Source: Lentisphaerota bacterium
GTDB taxonomy: Bacteria > Verrucomicrobiota > Kiritimatiellia > UBA8416 > JAIOPI01
Assembly: GCA_021413965.1 (NCBI GenBank)
Contig: JAIOPI010000012.1
Coordinates: 1 to 55,903 of the forward strand
Direction of reading: 5' to 3'
Length of the DNA: 55,903 bases
In this document: one piece after another, positions 8,602 through 18,070 of the stretch
How positions within the stretch are numbered: the stretch's first letter is position 1
Layout of the letters: each line of letters starts with the position of its first letter
Program-made: the position numbers and the translations under genes
Notes under the pieces: model-generated
Seen by the model: the letters and a program-made list of their open reading frames with translations, nothing else
Told to the model about the DNA's origin: nothing
The model's database searches: none

Positions 8602-11153
8602 TGAAGTGGCTGCATGTCTTGGGCTTGTTTGTGCTGTTCGCCGCGTTGGCGGCGCTGCCCATGGGACATGTCCTTTTGCAACCGGACTCGGTTCTGGCCT
8701 TTAATGATGGGGGCGTTGAGTTCGGGCTCTCCCCGGCCTACTGCTATCCCGATGCGGTGCGGCGTATCTGGGATAACCAGTTCTTCTTCGGCGCTGGCTC
8801 CAAGCAGGCCGCAATCAATATCCAATCCCTCAATGAAACGGTTTTTGGTCCGCACGGGGCGCGGCGGGCGGGCGTGGTGGTCATTCTGGCCTTTTGCGGC
8901 TGTACCATCTACTGGGCCTGGCGGCAGTACCGGGTGTCCCGCGCCGCGGCGGCCGTGGCCGCCGGGGCCGTCATGCTGTCCGGCGTGTCCTTCAGCTTCG
9001 CCGTGGCCGGGTTGTATGTCCGGCCAACAGCCCTGGCGTTTTCCGCTCTGGGGCTGGGGTTCGCCGAGCGCGGGCGGTTGCGAAACCGGTGGCTGGATTT
9101 TCTGCTGGCGGGGGGCTGTGTCGGGCTGGCGGTGTCGGAAGTTCCCGATGTGGGCGCATTCCTGGCGTTGACCGTGGCCGCTCTCGTAGCCGTCCGGCAC
9201 CTCACGACGCAGGGCTGGGCGTGGCCGTCCGTGGGCGTGCTGGCGTTGCGCGGATGTCTGATCGGGGCCGCCGCGCTGCTGTTGGCCTGGCAGACGCTCA
9301 CCAATGTCTCCGCCACCACCATCGAAGGGGTGACCCAGGGCGATTCCGCCGCGGAGCGCTACGCCTGGGCCACGCAGTGGAGCATCCCCGTCGCCGAAAC
9401 CTGGGACATCGTGGCCGGTTCCTACTTCGGCGCAAGCATGAGTCATCCCGACGTGCCATACTGGGGCGGCATCGGGCGCTCCGAAGGGTGGGAGCAGACG
9501 CACCAGGGGTTTCGGAATTTCCGCATGTCGGCCTGGTATGCCGGCGTGGTGCCATCCCTGCTTTTGCTCACGTTGATTCCCATGGCGTTGCGGCGTCGCA
9601 GCCGGACGGGGGAGGCTGAGGGGCCTGACCGTGCCCTGGCCATCACGGTGCTGGCCGGCTGCCTCGTGACGTTGATGCTGAGCTGGGGAAAACATTTCCC
9701 CCTCTATCGACTGCTCTGGTCCCTCCCGTATTTCGGCACGGTGCGTAATCCGGACAAGTGGAACGCGCCCTTTATGCTGTGCATGGGGCTCGGCATGGCT
9801 CTCGCGCTGGATGGCGTACTCGCCAGGCTGCTCGTTCCTGAACCGGCGGCCAACTCCCGCCGCCAGCCGCCCGCCGGGGCCGGCCTGCGCCCGCTCTTGA
9901 TCGCCGCCGGCAGCCTGGCGGGCATCGCGCTGCTGATGGCGCTGGACATGAACGCCGGGCGCGAGGCGTTTCTCGCGCGCCTTGGCTCTCAGGGTTTTGG
10001 CCATGTGGCGGGGGCCCTGTGGGCGCATGGCATGTGGATCAGCTTCAAAGTGATCGCCATCTGCGTCCTGTTCGCCGTCGCGGTTTGGTGGGCGGGACGA
10101 CGGCGCCGTGCGGGCATCCTGGTTCTGGCCGTGGCGGCGCTGACGGCGGTCGACTTGGTCGACAGCGGACGCTTCTTTGCGAGCGGGCACGCCTACAAGG
10201 CCCTTGTCGCGCCGAATCCGCTCACCCGCTTCCTGGGTGAGCACGCGCGCGAAGGGCGGATCGAGTTGCTGCCGCCGCAGGCCCGCGCCACACCCGACGA
10301 TCCCGACGGCGGCCGGGCGGCGGCCATCGCCGGCGCGCTCAATCAGATGCGCATGACGATGTTCATGGCCAGCGGATTCGACCTGTTCAATCCCGTCAGC
10401 GTGTCGCGCATGCCCACGGACTACGAATCGCTCTTCAGTTCGGTCGGCTACATCTCGCCCCGCCGGTTCGAACTGGGCAGCATTCGCTGGCTGGTCACCG
10501 TGCCCGGCATTGGCGAAGTCCTCAACCAGATGGACGGCAATCGCGGCCGGTTTGTGGAACGGATCGGGTTTGGTCTTGAGGTGCGGGACGGCGGCGCCAT
10601 TCCGGTGGCGGGCGTGCCGGCCGACCAGGAAATCGTGCGCGTGGTCGAGTTCACGGGCGCACTGCCGAAGTTCCAGCCGGTGTCGCGTGTGCGCGTGATG
10701 TCCGCGGACAAGGCGGGTGAGCAGGCCGCGCTCGCCATCCTGGCGTCACCCGATTTCAATCCTCGCGAGGAGGCCCTCGTCTATGCGCCGGTGGACGGTG
10801 TGAACCCCGTCCGCCCGGCACGCGTGCAGGTGGACATTGTGCGCGAAGCGCCGGCGGACGTGGACGTGGAGGTCACCGCCGATCAGCCGGCCTTGCTGGT
10901 GCGATCGGTCAAGTACGATGCGGATTGGACGGCCACCATCAATGGCCAGCCCGTCCAGATCCTGCGCGCGAATTATCTGTTCCAAGGGATTCCGGTGCCG
11001 GCGGGCACCTCGCACCTGTCGCTGCAATACGCGCCATCTCGCCGCAACGTGACCGTGGCGGCGGCGGGGCGCGCGGCGCTCCTGCTCCTCATCTTGGCGT
11101 CCCTGTGGCGCCGCGATGCCACGCGCGCCGGGGCGACTATCGATCCGGCTTAG
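8601..11153 (+). CDS. YfhO-like polytopic membrane protein
   Basis: This is an 850-aa membrane protein. Its N-terminal two thirds hold many transmembrane helices, and a soluble C-terminal domain (roughly 560-830) is followed by a last helix. The pattern matches the YfhO family: a GT-C-like fold with acidic residues in the first periplasmic loop (QPDSVLAFNDGG) and a C-terminal DADWTATINGQPVQILRANY block. YfhO proteins act with lipid-linked sugars in envelope glycan decoration. It overlaps the upstream methyltransferase by four bases and converges with the GT2 gene, with a 17-base 3' overlap. The family call is good; the reaction is inferred. Confidence 0.75.
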   Translation: MKWLHVLGLFVLFAALAALPMGHVLLQPDSVLAFNDGGVEFGLSPAYCYPDAVRRIWDNQFFFGAGSKQAAINIQSLNETVFGPHGARRAGVVVILAFCGCTIYWAWRQYRVSRAAAAVAAGAVMLSGVSFSFAVAGLYVRPTALAFSALGLGFAERGRLRNRWLDFLLAGGCVGLAVSEVPDVGAFLALTVAALVAVRHLTTQGWAWPSVGVLALRGCLIGAAALLLAWQTLTNVSATTIEGVTQGDSAAERYAWATQWSIPVAETWDIVAGSYFGASMSHPDVPYWGGIGRSEGWEQTHQGFRNFRMSAWYAGVVPSLLLLTLIPMALRRRSRTGEAEGPDRALAITVLAGCLVTLMLSWGKHFPLYRLLWSLPYFGTVRNPDKWNAPFMLCMGLGMALALDGVLARLLVPEPAANSRRQPPAGAGLRPLLIAAGSLAGIALLMALDMNAGREAFLARLGSQGFGHVAGALWAHGMWISFKVIAICVLFAVAVWWAGRRRRAGILVLAVAALTAVDLVDSGRFFASGHAYKALVAPNPLTRFLGEHAREGRIELLPPQARATPDDPDGGRAAAIAGALNQMRMTMFMASGFDLFNPVSVSRMPTDYESLFSSVGYISPRRFELGSIRWLVTVPGIGEVLNQMDGNRGRFVERIGFGLEVRDGGAIPVAGVPADQEIVRVVEFTGALPKFQPVSRVRVMSADKAGEQAALAILASPDFNPREEALVYAPVDGVNPVRPARVQVDIVREAPADVDVEVTADQPALLVRSVKYDADWTATINGQPVQILRANYLFQGIPVPAGTSHLSLQYAPSRRNVTVAAAGRAALLLLILASLWRRDATRAGATIDPA

Positions 11154-12165
11154 GGGCTGGCGGCGGGCTGGCGTGCCGGTGGAGGCGGACGGAGGCCTTG
11201 ATGCCTTCCTCCGAGGAGCCGGCCCTGCGGTAGTCCAGGTAGCCCAGCGCATTGCCCAGCACTGACAAGGCCGAGGCGAGCGGGTGCAGCAGCCACGTGG
11301 GATCGCCGGCCGCGATCGCCCGCGCGAGCCCTTCCATCAGCGGGCCGACGAGGGTGGCGTGGTACAGCACCGTGGCGGCCCGCCGCAGGCGGCCGCCACC
11401 GGCATCCCAGGTGCCGGTGTGCTCCTCCTTGCGCAGCAAGTAGTTCACCATCGTGTAGCGGCGCTTGGCGAGGTAGTCCGACCAGTTCGTCACGTAGAAA
11501 TGGTAAATGCCGCAGCCCCGGATCTTGAGCAGCGTGCGCCGGCCGCCCCGGATCAGGTCCGGAAAGAACGTGGCCTCATGAAAGGACGTTCCGGCGGGCA
11601 GCGCCTCCAGGTACGCGCGACGAAAGATGAAGCCGTTGGCGCCGGTCGGATAAGCGCCGTCCGCCGGCAGTGCAAAGACCTGCACGCCTTGTGCATCTTC
11701 CTCGACCAGTCGGGGCATGCGGCTGAGCGTGCGCACAATGGGATCGCTGCTGCACTGCAGCAAGGCTGTCACATAGTGATTGAGCCGCGCGTCGCCGGGC
11801 TTCTTGAGGTAGTACGACTCGAAGCCGAGCGCCTCCGGGCGGGCGGTGAGCGCCTGCATGGCGCGGCGGAGCCAGTCGGTCCCGGCAATCTCGTTGTCGG
11901 CATCCAGGAAGACGAGGTACTCGCCCGTGGCGCGCGCAAAGGCCAGCTGCTTGCCCGGTTCGGCGCGGCGCTGGGGATTGTCCAGCACCACGGCGCCATA
12001 CTCCGCGGCGATCGCGCGAGTCCGATCCGTCGACCCGCCATCGGCAACCACAATCTCGCACGCCTCGGCCGGGTAATCCTGACGCCGGATGGAGGCGAGG
12101 CAGCGCGGCAGGATTTGTGCCGCATTCAGCGTCGGCAGGATGAACGTTACCTTGGGAGGCGCCAT
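11137..12165 (-). CDS. Glycosyltransferase family 2 protein
   Basis: This 342-aa GT-A glycosyltransferase begins KVTFILPTLNAAQILPRCLASIRRQ, with EIVVADGGSTDRTRAIA and a DXD-type metal site in YLVFLDADNEI. The C-terminal part has weakly hydrophobic stretches that may associate with membrane. I placed the start at ATG 12165. The frame stays open far upstream on this strand, but that part is only the antisense of the radical SAM gene. The 243-base region before 12409 is shared with the divergent radical SAM gene and should hold both promoters. Acceptor unknown. Confidence 0.85.
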   Translation of the reverse strand: MAPPKVTFILPTLNAAQILPRCLASIRRQDYPAEACEIVVADGGSTDRTRAIAAEYGAVVLDNPQRRAEPGKQLAFARATGEYLVFLDADNEIAGTDWLRRAMQALTARPEALGFESYYLKKPGDARLNHYVTALLQCSSDPIVRTLSRMPRLVEEDAQGVQVFALPADGAYPTGANGFIFRRAYLEALPAGTSFHEATFFPDLIRGGRRTLLKIRGCGIYHFYVTNWSDYLAKRRYTMVNYLLRKEEHTGTWDAGGGRLRRAATVLYHATLVGPLMEGLARAIAAGDPTWLLHPLASALSVLGNALGYLDYRRAGSSEEGIKASVRLHRHASPPPAPKPDR

Positions 12166-12408
12166 CACGACACGTTCACCGGCGTGACAGGTGTCGCCGC
12201 AGTATGTCTTCCATGCAGCATGTGGTTGGCGAACTCTAGTGCCAGAATCCGGGGATGGCAAGTGCGCCCCGCACGGCCGACTCCGGGATCCGCGTGAGCC
12301 GCGGGCGGCCCGTCTTGGGGCGAGGAACACCCGCGCGCCCCCGCACCACGAAGAGATTTTCAAAAGTAATGGATTTCGATCCTGGACGGGACGTATAGTC
12401 ATGAGGTT

Positions 12409-13947
12409 ATGGCAGGCAAAGTGAAGATTCTCCTGATCTATCCTTACATGACGCTCCGCTTCAATTGGCGGATTCGCTCCGTCGAGCCACTCGGCATCCT
12501 TAGCCTGGCGGCCTATCTGAATCGACTGGCCGCGGAGCGCGCGTTGCCTGTCGAGGTCGCTATTCTGGATGCGCAGATGGAAGGGCCGGAGACGTGCATC
12601 CAGACGGCCGGCGGCTTCCGTTCGGGCATGAGCGACGACCAGATTCGTGAATACGTCGTCGCCCTGAAGCCGGATGTGGTGGGCATCACCTGCAATTACA
12701 CGCTTGGGCTCAACAGCGTTCTGGAGATGGTGGCCACGATCAAAGGCGTGCTGCCGGGATGCCTCATGGTGCTGGGCGGGGCGCATGCCACGATCGACCA
12801 CCTCCGCCTGGCCGCGCGGCCCGACGTCGATGCCGTCGTGCGTTCGGAAGGGGAAGTCACATTCGCGGAACTGGTTCAGGCGGTGTGTGAGGGAACTTCT
12901 TTCGCGCCCATTCTGGGCCTGACCTACTGCACGAATGGACACGTGGTGGCAAATGAGGATCGGCCGCTCGTTGAAGATGTCAACACGCTGCCAATTCCTG
13001 ACCGCTCGCTCATCCCCTACGAGACGTATCTGCGCCACTCTTCGCAGCACTACTTTCATCCTTTGCGTAAACCTGTGGCCACGATGTTCAGCGCGCGCGG
13101 ATGCCCCCACACGTGCATTTTCTGCAGCACGCAGAAGGTGTGGCGCAACTGCTGGCGGCCCCGCAGCGCGGAGCGTGTGCTGGAAGAAATTGATCAGTTG
13201 ACCGAGCGCTACGGCGTCAAGGAAATCGCGTTTCAGGATGATCAATTCATTGGCAATCGCAAGCGGGTGAAGGAGCTGTGTCGGCTCCTGATTGAAAAGA
13301 AGCCCGGCCTGTCCCTGATCGCCCCGCCCGGCATGTCTCCAGCCTTGCTGGATGAGGAGACGCTGGCCTTGATGGTCAAGGCGGGCTTCTACCGCATCTG
13401 CCTTTCCATTGACGTGGGAACGCCTGCCGCCGCCGCCTTCGTGCGCAAGCCTGTGAACCTCGAGAACATGCGGAAGGTCGTGAAAACGGCCAATCGTCTG
13501 GGCCTGTGGACGTACGCGACGTTCGTGATCGGGTTTCCGTACGAGAAGGAGGCCGATATCCTGGAAACGATTCGCTTTGCCTATCGCCTCAGGCTTGACC
13601 ACATCATTTTCTACATCGCCATGCCGCACCTGGGGTCTGATCTTTACGACTACTATGTGAAGGAAGGACTGCTGAATGAGACGGAGGTGGCCAAGCCGCA
13701 CCTGCCGGACGAGTCGCTCTTCGGCACGCAGCATATATCGGCCAAACGGTTGGAGGAACTGCGCGACATGGCGGCGCGCAGGTACCTGGTTCACCACATA
13801 CGCCACTTCCTCAATCCGGCGTATACGCTGTGCGAGTTTCTTCCCAAGATCTGGACGCCCCGGCGGTTCGCTTACTTCATGCGCCTGGTTTTTGCCATGC
13901 TCCCCGACATGGTGCGCCGGGCGCGGAATCTGGCCTCCTCCCACTGA
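12409..13947 (+). CDS. Cobalamin-binding radical SAM protein
   Basis: This 512-aa protein has an N-terminal B12-binding-type domain (about 1-165, with PDVVGITCNYTLGLNSVLE and MVLGGAHAT). A radical SAM core follows, with the 4Fe-4S site C232-x3-C236-x2-C239 (CPHTCIFC), and then a C-terminal helical extension. Proteins of this build carry out methylations, ring cyclisations or C-C bond steps on unactivated carbons. The canonical DxHxxG cobalamin ligand motif is not evident, so B12 binding is uncertain. ATG 12409 is preceded by GAGG. Its place among glycan genes suggests modification of a sugar or lipid carrier, which is inference. Confidence 0.8.
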   Translation: MAGKVKILLIYPYMTLRFNWRIRSVEPLGILSLAAYLNRLAAERALPVEVAILDAQMEGPETCIQTAGGFRSGMSDDQIREYVVALKPDVVGITCNYTLGLNSVLEMVATIKGVLPGCLMVLGGAHATIDHLRLAARPDVDAVVRSEGEVTFAELVQAVCEGTSFAPILGLTYCTNGHVVANEDRPLVEDVNTLPIPDRSLIPYETYLRHSSQHYFHPLRKPVATMFSARGCPHTCIFCSTQKVWRNCWRPRSAERVLEEIDQLTERYGVKEIAFQDDQFIGNRKRVKELCRLLIEKKPGLSLIAPPGMSPALLDEETLALMVKAGFYRICLSIDVGTPAAAAFVRKPVNLENMRKVVKTANRLGLWTYATFVIGFPYEKEADILETIRFAYRLRLDHIIFYIAMPHLGSDLYDYYVKEGLLNETEVAKPHLPDESLFGTQHISAKRLEELRDMAARRYLVHHIRHFLNPAYTLCEFLPKIWTPRRFAYFMRLVFAMLPDMVRRARNLASSH

Positions 13948-13997
13948 GGTCGCCTGCGGCTCGATCCCATTTGACTCCTGATTCTGTCGCTGGAACA

Positions 13998-16271
13998 ATG
14001 CCGTTCATGGCGACGAGACGACAACCATTCCGTGTGCCGTGTCTCGCGATGCTCGCGGGCGCCTTGTTCGTCGCCGGCTGTCGCGGGCGTTCCCCGTCCA
14101 TCAGCTATGCGCAATTCGTGGACGGGCTGCTCGATCCGGAGCGTCCGGCCCGGCTCGACACCCCGCAGGCCGAACTGGTGGGGTCGGTTGACCCGACCGG
14201 CGGCAATGATGACTTCAATAATTTCGCCGGAATCGTGGGCACAAACTGGGCCATCCTGGCCGACCTCACAGGCCCCGGTACCGTCACGCGATTTTGGACG
14301 ACCGGTGGTGCCGATGACCAGCAAAGGCTTCAATTCTATTTCGACGGCGAACGCAAGCCGCGTATCGATGCAACACTGGCGGACCTGCGGCAGGGGCGGG
14401 CGCCATTCCTGACGGCGCTGAGCCGTCGCCAGCAGTCGTGCTGGTTCTCGTATGCGCCTCTTCCCTTTCAGAAGAGCCTGAAAATTCTGGCAGAAACAGG
14501 AAACTTCACGCATGAGGGCTGGCCGCGTCTCTTTTACCAGGTCAACTACTCTCGACTCCCCCCGGGCACGGCGGTTCCGCGCTTCCCGGAGGCATTCACG
14601 GACGACGACGTGGCGGCGCTTCAGCGCTTCGGTCTGAGTCTCAATAATGAGCCGCTGCCCGCGGCGCGCGGCGGGCTGACGAATCGTATGGCCCGGTCGA
14701 CGATTCCAGCAGGTGGTGCGGCCGAGGTGCTCACGCTCACGGGACCGGCCGTGTTGCGCGACCTGAGCCTGCGCGTTCTCACGGCAGATGGCACGGCGGC
14801 CGACCGCCGCGCGCTGACGCTGGAAATCGCCTGGGACGATCAGCCGGAACCGAGCGTCGCCACCCCGTTCGATGCGTTCTTCGGACGCCTGTGGGGCGCA
14901 CCTGACTATGCCAGCGCGTATCTGATGACTTCGGGCGCCACGGTCCGCTGCCGCTGGCCGATGCCGTTTCAAAAGGGGGCACGGGTCGTCGTTCGGAACG
15001 GAGGGTCGCAACCCGTCGCGGTGGAGGCCGAAGGGTGGGTTCGGCCGATGACGTCGTGGAATCCCGCCATGGGGTATTTGCACGCCAGCTGGCACCACAG
15101 CACGCCGGCGAATCTCGGCCGTCCGCACGTGGTGGTGCATGCGGTTGGCCGAGGAAAAATTGTGGGGTGCCTGTTGGGCGACAGCAGCGCCACGCCGTCC
15201 TGGTGGGCACTGGAAGGAGACGAGACCATCCGGATCGATTCCGAGAACGTGCCCGGCTGGCGCGGCACCGGATTGGAGGACTATTTTAACGGGGGCTGGT
15301 ACTACAAGAACAACCTGGTGATGCCGACGCACGGCCTGGTCTTCAAACGGCCGTTTGTCACCATTCAGTACCGGTTTCATCGCGATGATGCGCGCCGCTT
15401 TGAACAGTCGGCGGATATGGTGTTCGAGCGCGGTCCGGATCAGATGAGCCCGGCGACGATGGCGAGTGTGGGGTATTTCTATCTGGGCGAACCGTCGCCC
15501 GCAGGGTCGGATGCGCTGGGGCCGGCGGCGGGGGATGTTCCGGCGGATGAGTACGAGGCCGCCGCCCTCATGACGACGCTCTGCAATTTCGAAAGGCTGG
15601 GGGACTATGTCGGGGCCAGCGCCTGCATCGACCGGCACCTGGCGGGCGGGGACACGCCGGACGCGGAGATCCTGCGGCTGCGCCAGATCGCCTATCGCGA
15701 GCGGCTGGAGGGGTTTCCGGTGGCGCGGCCGCTGTACGAGGCGTTTCTGCAATCCACCACGAATGAGCCCGCCGTCAGCTACGCCCGGTTGCTCCTGTGG
15801 TTTCACGAGTCCCCGGACCACGCCCTGCTGAGTCTGAACTGCGGCCTGCCAACGCGCGTGTATCTCGACGGGGTGACGGTGGGCGAGGTGGGGCATCCCC
15901 AGGCGTTTGTGGTGCAGCCCATCACCCTGGCGCCGGGGCGGCATGTGCTGGCCATGCAGGCCTTTCGCGGCCCCCAGCCCGAGTGGGTACAGGCCGGTTT
16001 GCGCACGCACTCGGGCGTGATCGGGACGGCCAAGGACTGGCGCTTCGCCTTTGATCCGGCCGGCAACTGGCGCAACGACGCCGTGGACATGTCCGCCTGG
16101 AAACCGACGGGTGACTCGGTGCAGGAGGGGCCACCCCCCCTGCCGTACGTGGCCACCCAACCGCACCCGTTCGTCGATCTGCAGAGTATCCCCTGGGGCA
16201 TCTGGGCCAACGCCGTCTGGCCCCCGGAAGGTAAAACGGTCGGATTCCGCCAGGAGTTCGACATCCCGTAG
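13998..16271 (+). CDS. DUF2961/GH172-like lipoprotein
   Basis: This 757-aa protein has a lipoprotein signal peptide (basic start, hydrophobic stretch, lipobox VAGC with Cys28). The long DUF2961 region runs from SYAQFVDGLLDPERPARLDT through GTVTRFWTTGGADDQQRLQFYFDGE, FQKSLKI, and WRGTGLEDYFNGGWYY, all typical of the family. DUF2961 defines GH172, whose characterised members act on fructofuranosyl or arabinofuranosyl linkages. A C-terminal extension (about 560-757) carries sandwich-like repeats. ATG 13998 has GGAA upstream; the frame continues back into the radical SAM gene without meaning. It may trim or remodel glycan outside the inner membrane. Substrate unknown. Confidence 0.82.
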   Translation: MPFMATRRQPFRVPCLAMLAGALFVAGCRGRSPSISYAQFVDGLLDPERPARLDTPQAELVGSVDPTGGNDDFNNFAGIVGTNWAILADLTGPGTVTRFWTTGGADDQQRLQFYFDGERKPRIDATLADLRQGRAPFLTALSRRQQSCWFSYAPLPFQKSLKILAETGNFTHEGWPRLFYQVNYSRLPPGTAVPRFPEAFTDDDVAALQRFGLSLNNEPLPAARGGLTNRMARSTIPAGGAAEVLTLTGPAVLRDLSLRVLTADGTAADRRALTLEIAWDDQPEPSVATPFDAFFGRLWGAPDYASAYLMTSGATVRCRWPMPFQKGARVVVRNGGSQPVAVEAEGWVRPMTSWNPAMGYLHASWHHSTPANLGRPHVVVHAVGRGKIVGCLLGDSSATPSWWALEGDETIRIDSENVPGWRGTGLEDYFNGGWYYKNNLVMPTHGLVFKRPFVTIQYRFHRDDARRFEQSADMVFERGPDQMSPATMASVGYFYLGEPSPAGSDALGPAAGDVPADEYEAAALMTTLCNFERLGDYVGASACIDRHLAGGDTPDAEILRLRQIAYRERLEGFPVARPLYEAFLQSTTNEPAVSYARLLLWFHESPDHALLSLNCGLPTRVYLDGVTVGEVGHPQAFVVQPITLAPGRHVLAMQAFRGPQPEWVQAGLRTHSGVIGTAKDWRFAFDPAGNWRNDAVDMSAWKPTGDSVQEGPPPLPYVATQPHPFVDLQSIPWGIWANAVWPPEGKTVGFRQEFDIP

Positions 16272-16516
16272 CGGCCCCTGCTTGCACCAACCACATACAT
16301 GTCTGGCTTCGCCCCGGCGTGGACGGGTGCAAGTTTCAGCCCTTGGAGCGCGCGGTAAATGAGCCGAAGCACGTCATGATGCTTCGTGATGAGCCTCTGA
16401 TGAAGCAATCGGGCCGGTTCGGTTCCGGTAGTTTGTATTGCCGATACGGCAGGGTTTTGGCTATTCTCACGAGCCTTCATGCCGTGGTCATTCCCGTGTG
16501 GCGAGGATGGTAAATC

Positions 16517-18040
16517 GTGTCTAGCAGCAAGATTGTGGACCTGAAAGAACTGGCGCAAGTGCTCGCCCGCCGCCGAGCGGAATCGGCACTGAAAGTCGCC
16601 CATTGCCATGGGGTGTTCGACCTGCTTCACATTGGTCACATCAAGCACTTGGAAGAGGCTCGGGCGCAAGCAGATGTGCTGGTGGTGACCATCACGCCGG
16701 ATCGCTTTGTGAACAAGGGGCCTGGGCGTCCGGTCTTCACCGAACAGTTGCGACTGGAGGCACTGGCGGCGTTGGAATGTGTGACCTATGTTGCCCTCAA
16801 CCTCACCCCTACGGCCGTCGAACCCATTGCCCTGTTGAAGCCCGACGTTTATGTCAAAGGCGGCGACTACCGCTGCGCCGAGGATGACATCACCGGCAAG
16901 ATCACGGATGAACGGCTTGCGGTTGAGTCCGGGGGCGGCCGAATCCACTTCACGGACGGCGTGGTGTTCAGTTCATCGGCGTTGATCAACTCACATTTCG
17001 CGCCGCCCAGTGAGGACTTGGCGCGATTCCTCAGGACCTTCAAGGCCAGCTTTGGATTTGCGGACATCCTGAAGTACATTTCGGGATGTCGCCCGCTGCG
17101 CGTGCTGATGCTTGGAGAGACGATTATCGACGAGTATCAGTTTTGCTCCACCATGGGAAAGTCGGGCAAAGAGCCGATCCTCGCCGCGCAGTACTTGTCC
17201 ACGGAGAAGAGTATCGGCGGCGTCCTGGCCGCCGCCAACCATGCGGCGGCCTTCTGTGATCAGGTGCAACTGCTGACCGAGTTGGGGTCTGTGGATTCGC
17301 AGGAATCCTTTATCCGGGAACGGCTCGACGCCCGGATTCACCCGCATTTCGTCCACTTGGCGGGGGCCCCGACCATGATCAAGCGACGGTTTGTCGAACA
17401 ATATCCGTTTCAGAAGCTGTTTGAGATTTACGTGATGGATGACCGGTTGCCGCGTGCCCACGTGGCCGAACTTTGCCAGGAGCTGGAGCGCCTGCTGCCC
17501 TTGGTTGATCTCGTCATCGTCACGGATTATGGCCATGGCATGCTGGAGCGCGAACTGATTGACCTGCTCTGTGAGCGCGCACCGTACCTGGCCGTCAACA
17601 CGCAGAAGAACGCGGGGAACCACGGCTTCAATACGGTTTCCAAGTATCGTCGTGCGGATTTTGTCTCGATATCGGAAGCGGAGCTGCGCCTGGATGCCCG
17701 TAATCGGAGCGACAGCGTGGAAGCCTTGATGAAGCAGGTGACGGATCAGTTGATGTGCCGGCACATGGTGGTGACGCAAGGCGGGCAGGGGTGCCTCTCG
17801 TTTGACCGGCGAGACGGGATCGTGCACGTTCCCGCGCTGACGCAACAATTCAAGGACCGGGTCGGCGCCGGGGACGCGCTGTTCGCGGTGGCGTCCATGT
17901 GTGCCTGCCAGGGTGCGCCCGCTTCCATTGTGGGGCTCGTGGGCAATGCCGTGGGCGCTCAGGCCGTGGGCGTCATCGCGAACCGGGAGTCGGTCAATCG
18001 GGAGACCGTGAGCAAGCACTTGATGCACCTGCTCAAGTAG
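16517..18040 (+). CDS. Fused nucleotidyltransferase-PfkB sugar kinase (HldE-like, reversed order)
   Basis: The 507-aa protein joins two domains. Residues ~25-160 form a cytidylyltransferase-like nucleotidyltransferase with HGVFDLLHIGHIKHL (31-45, HIGH signature) and VYVKGGDY. Residues ~195-500 form a PfkB/ribokinase domain with the anion-hole motif DRVGAGDALFA (447-457; Asp453 is the likely base). HldE, which makes ADP-heptose, has the kinase first and the transferase last; here the order is reversed. GTG 16517 is chosen, with GAGG about ten bases upstream. It probably phosphorylates and nucleotide-activates a sugar for the two SDR enzymes that follow. The exact sugar and nucleotide are unknown, though heptose is plausible given gmhA/hddA. 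Confidence 0.85.
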   Translation: MSSSKIVDLKELAQVLARRRAESALKVAHCHGVFDLLHIGHIKHLEEARAQADVLVVTITPDRFVNKGPGRPVFTEQLRLEALAALECVTYVALNLTPTAVEPIALLKPDVYVKGGDYRCAEDDITGKITDERLAVESGGGRIHFTDGVVFSSSALINSHFAPPSEDLARFLRTFKASFGFADILKYISGCRPLRVLMLGETIIDEYQFCSTMGKSGKEPILAAQYLSTEKSIGGVLAAANHAAAFCDQVQLLTELGSVDSQESFIRERLDARIHPHFVHLAGAPTMIKRRFVEQYPFQKLFEIYVMDDRLPRAHVAELCQELERLLPLVDLVIVTDYGHGMLERELIDLLCERAPYLAVNTQKNAGNHGFNTVSKYRRADFVSISEAELRLDARNRSDSVEALMKQVTDQLMCRHMVVTQGGQGCLSFDRRDGIVHVPALTQQFKDRVGAGDALFAVASMCACQGAPASIVGLVGNAVGAQAVGVIANRESVNRETVSKHLMHLLK

Positions 18041-18070
18041 GTCACGTCGCAGAAGGTGGTCGGGGGCGTC

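Noticed and set aside
8559..10244. 561-codon minus-strand frame
   Set aside because: It is antisense to the YfhO-like gene and its product is rich in Arg, Gly, Gln and His without any motif.
12166..13998. Long open frame on the minus strand continuing upstream of the GT2 gene
   Set aside because: It is antisense to the radical SAM gene, whose motifs (CPHTCIFC) are clear. The product has no domain and a low-complexity composition from GC bias.
13872..16166. 764-codon minus-strand frame
   Set aside because: It is a shadow of the DUF2961 gene on the other strand; no recognisable domain.
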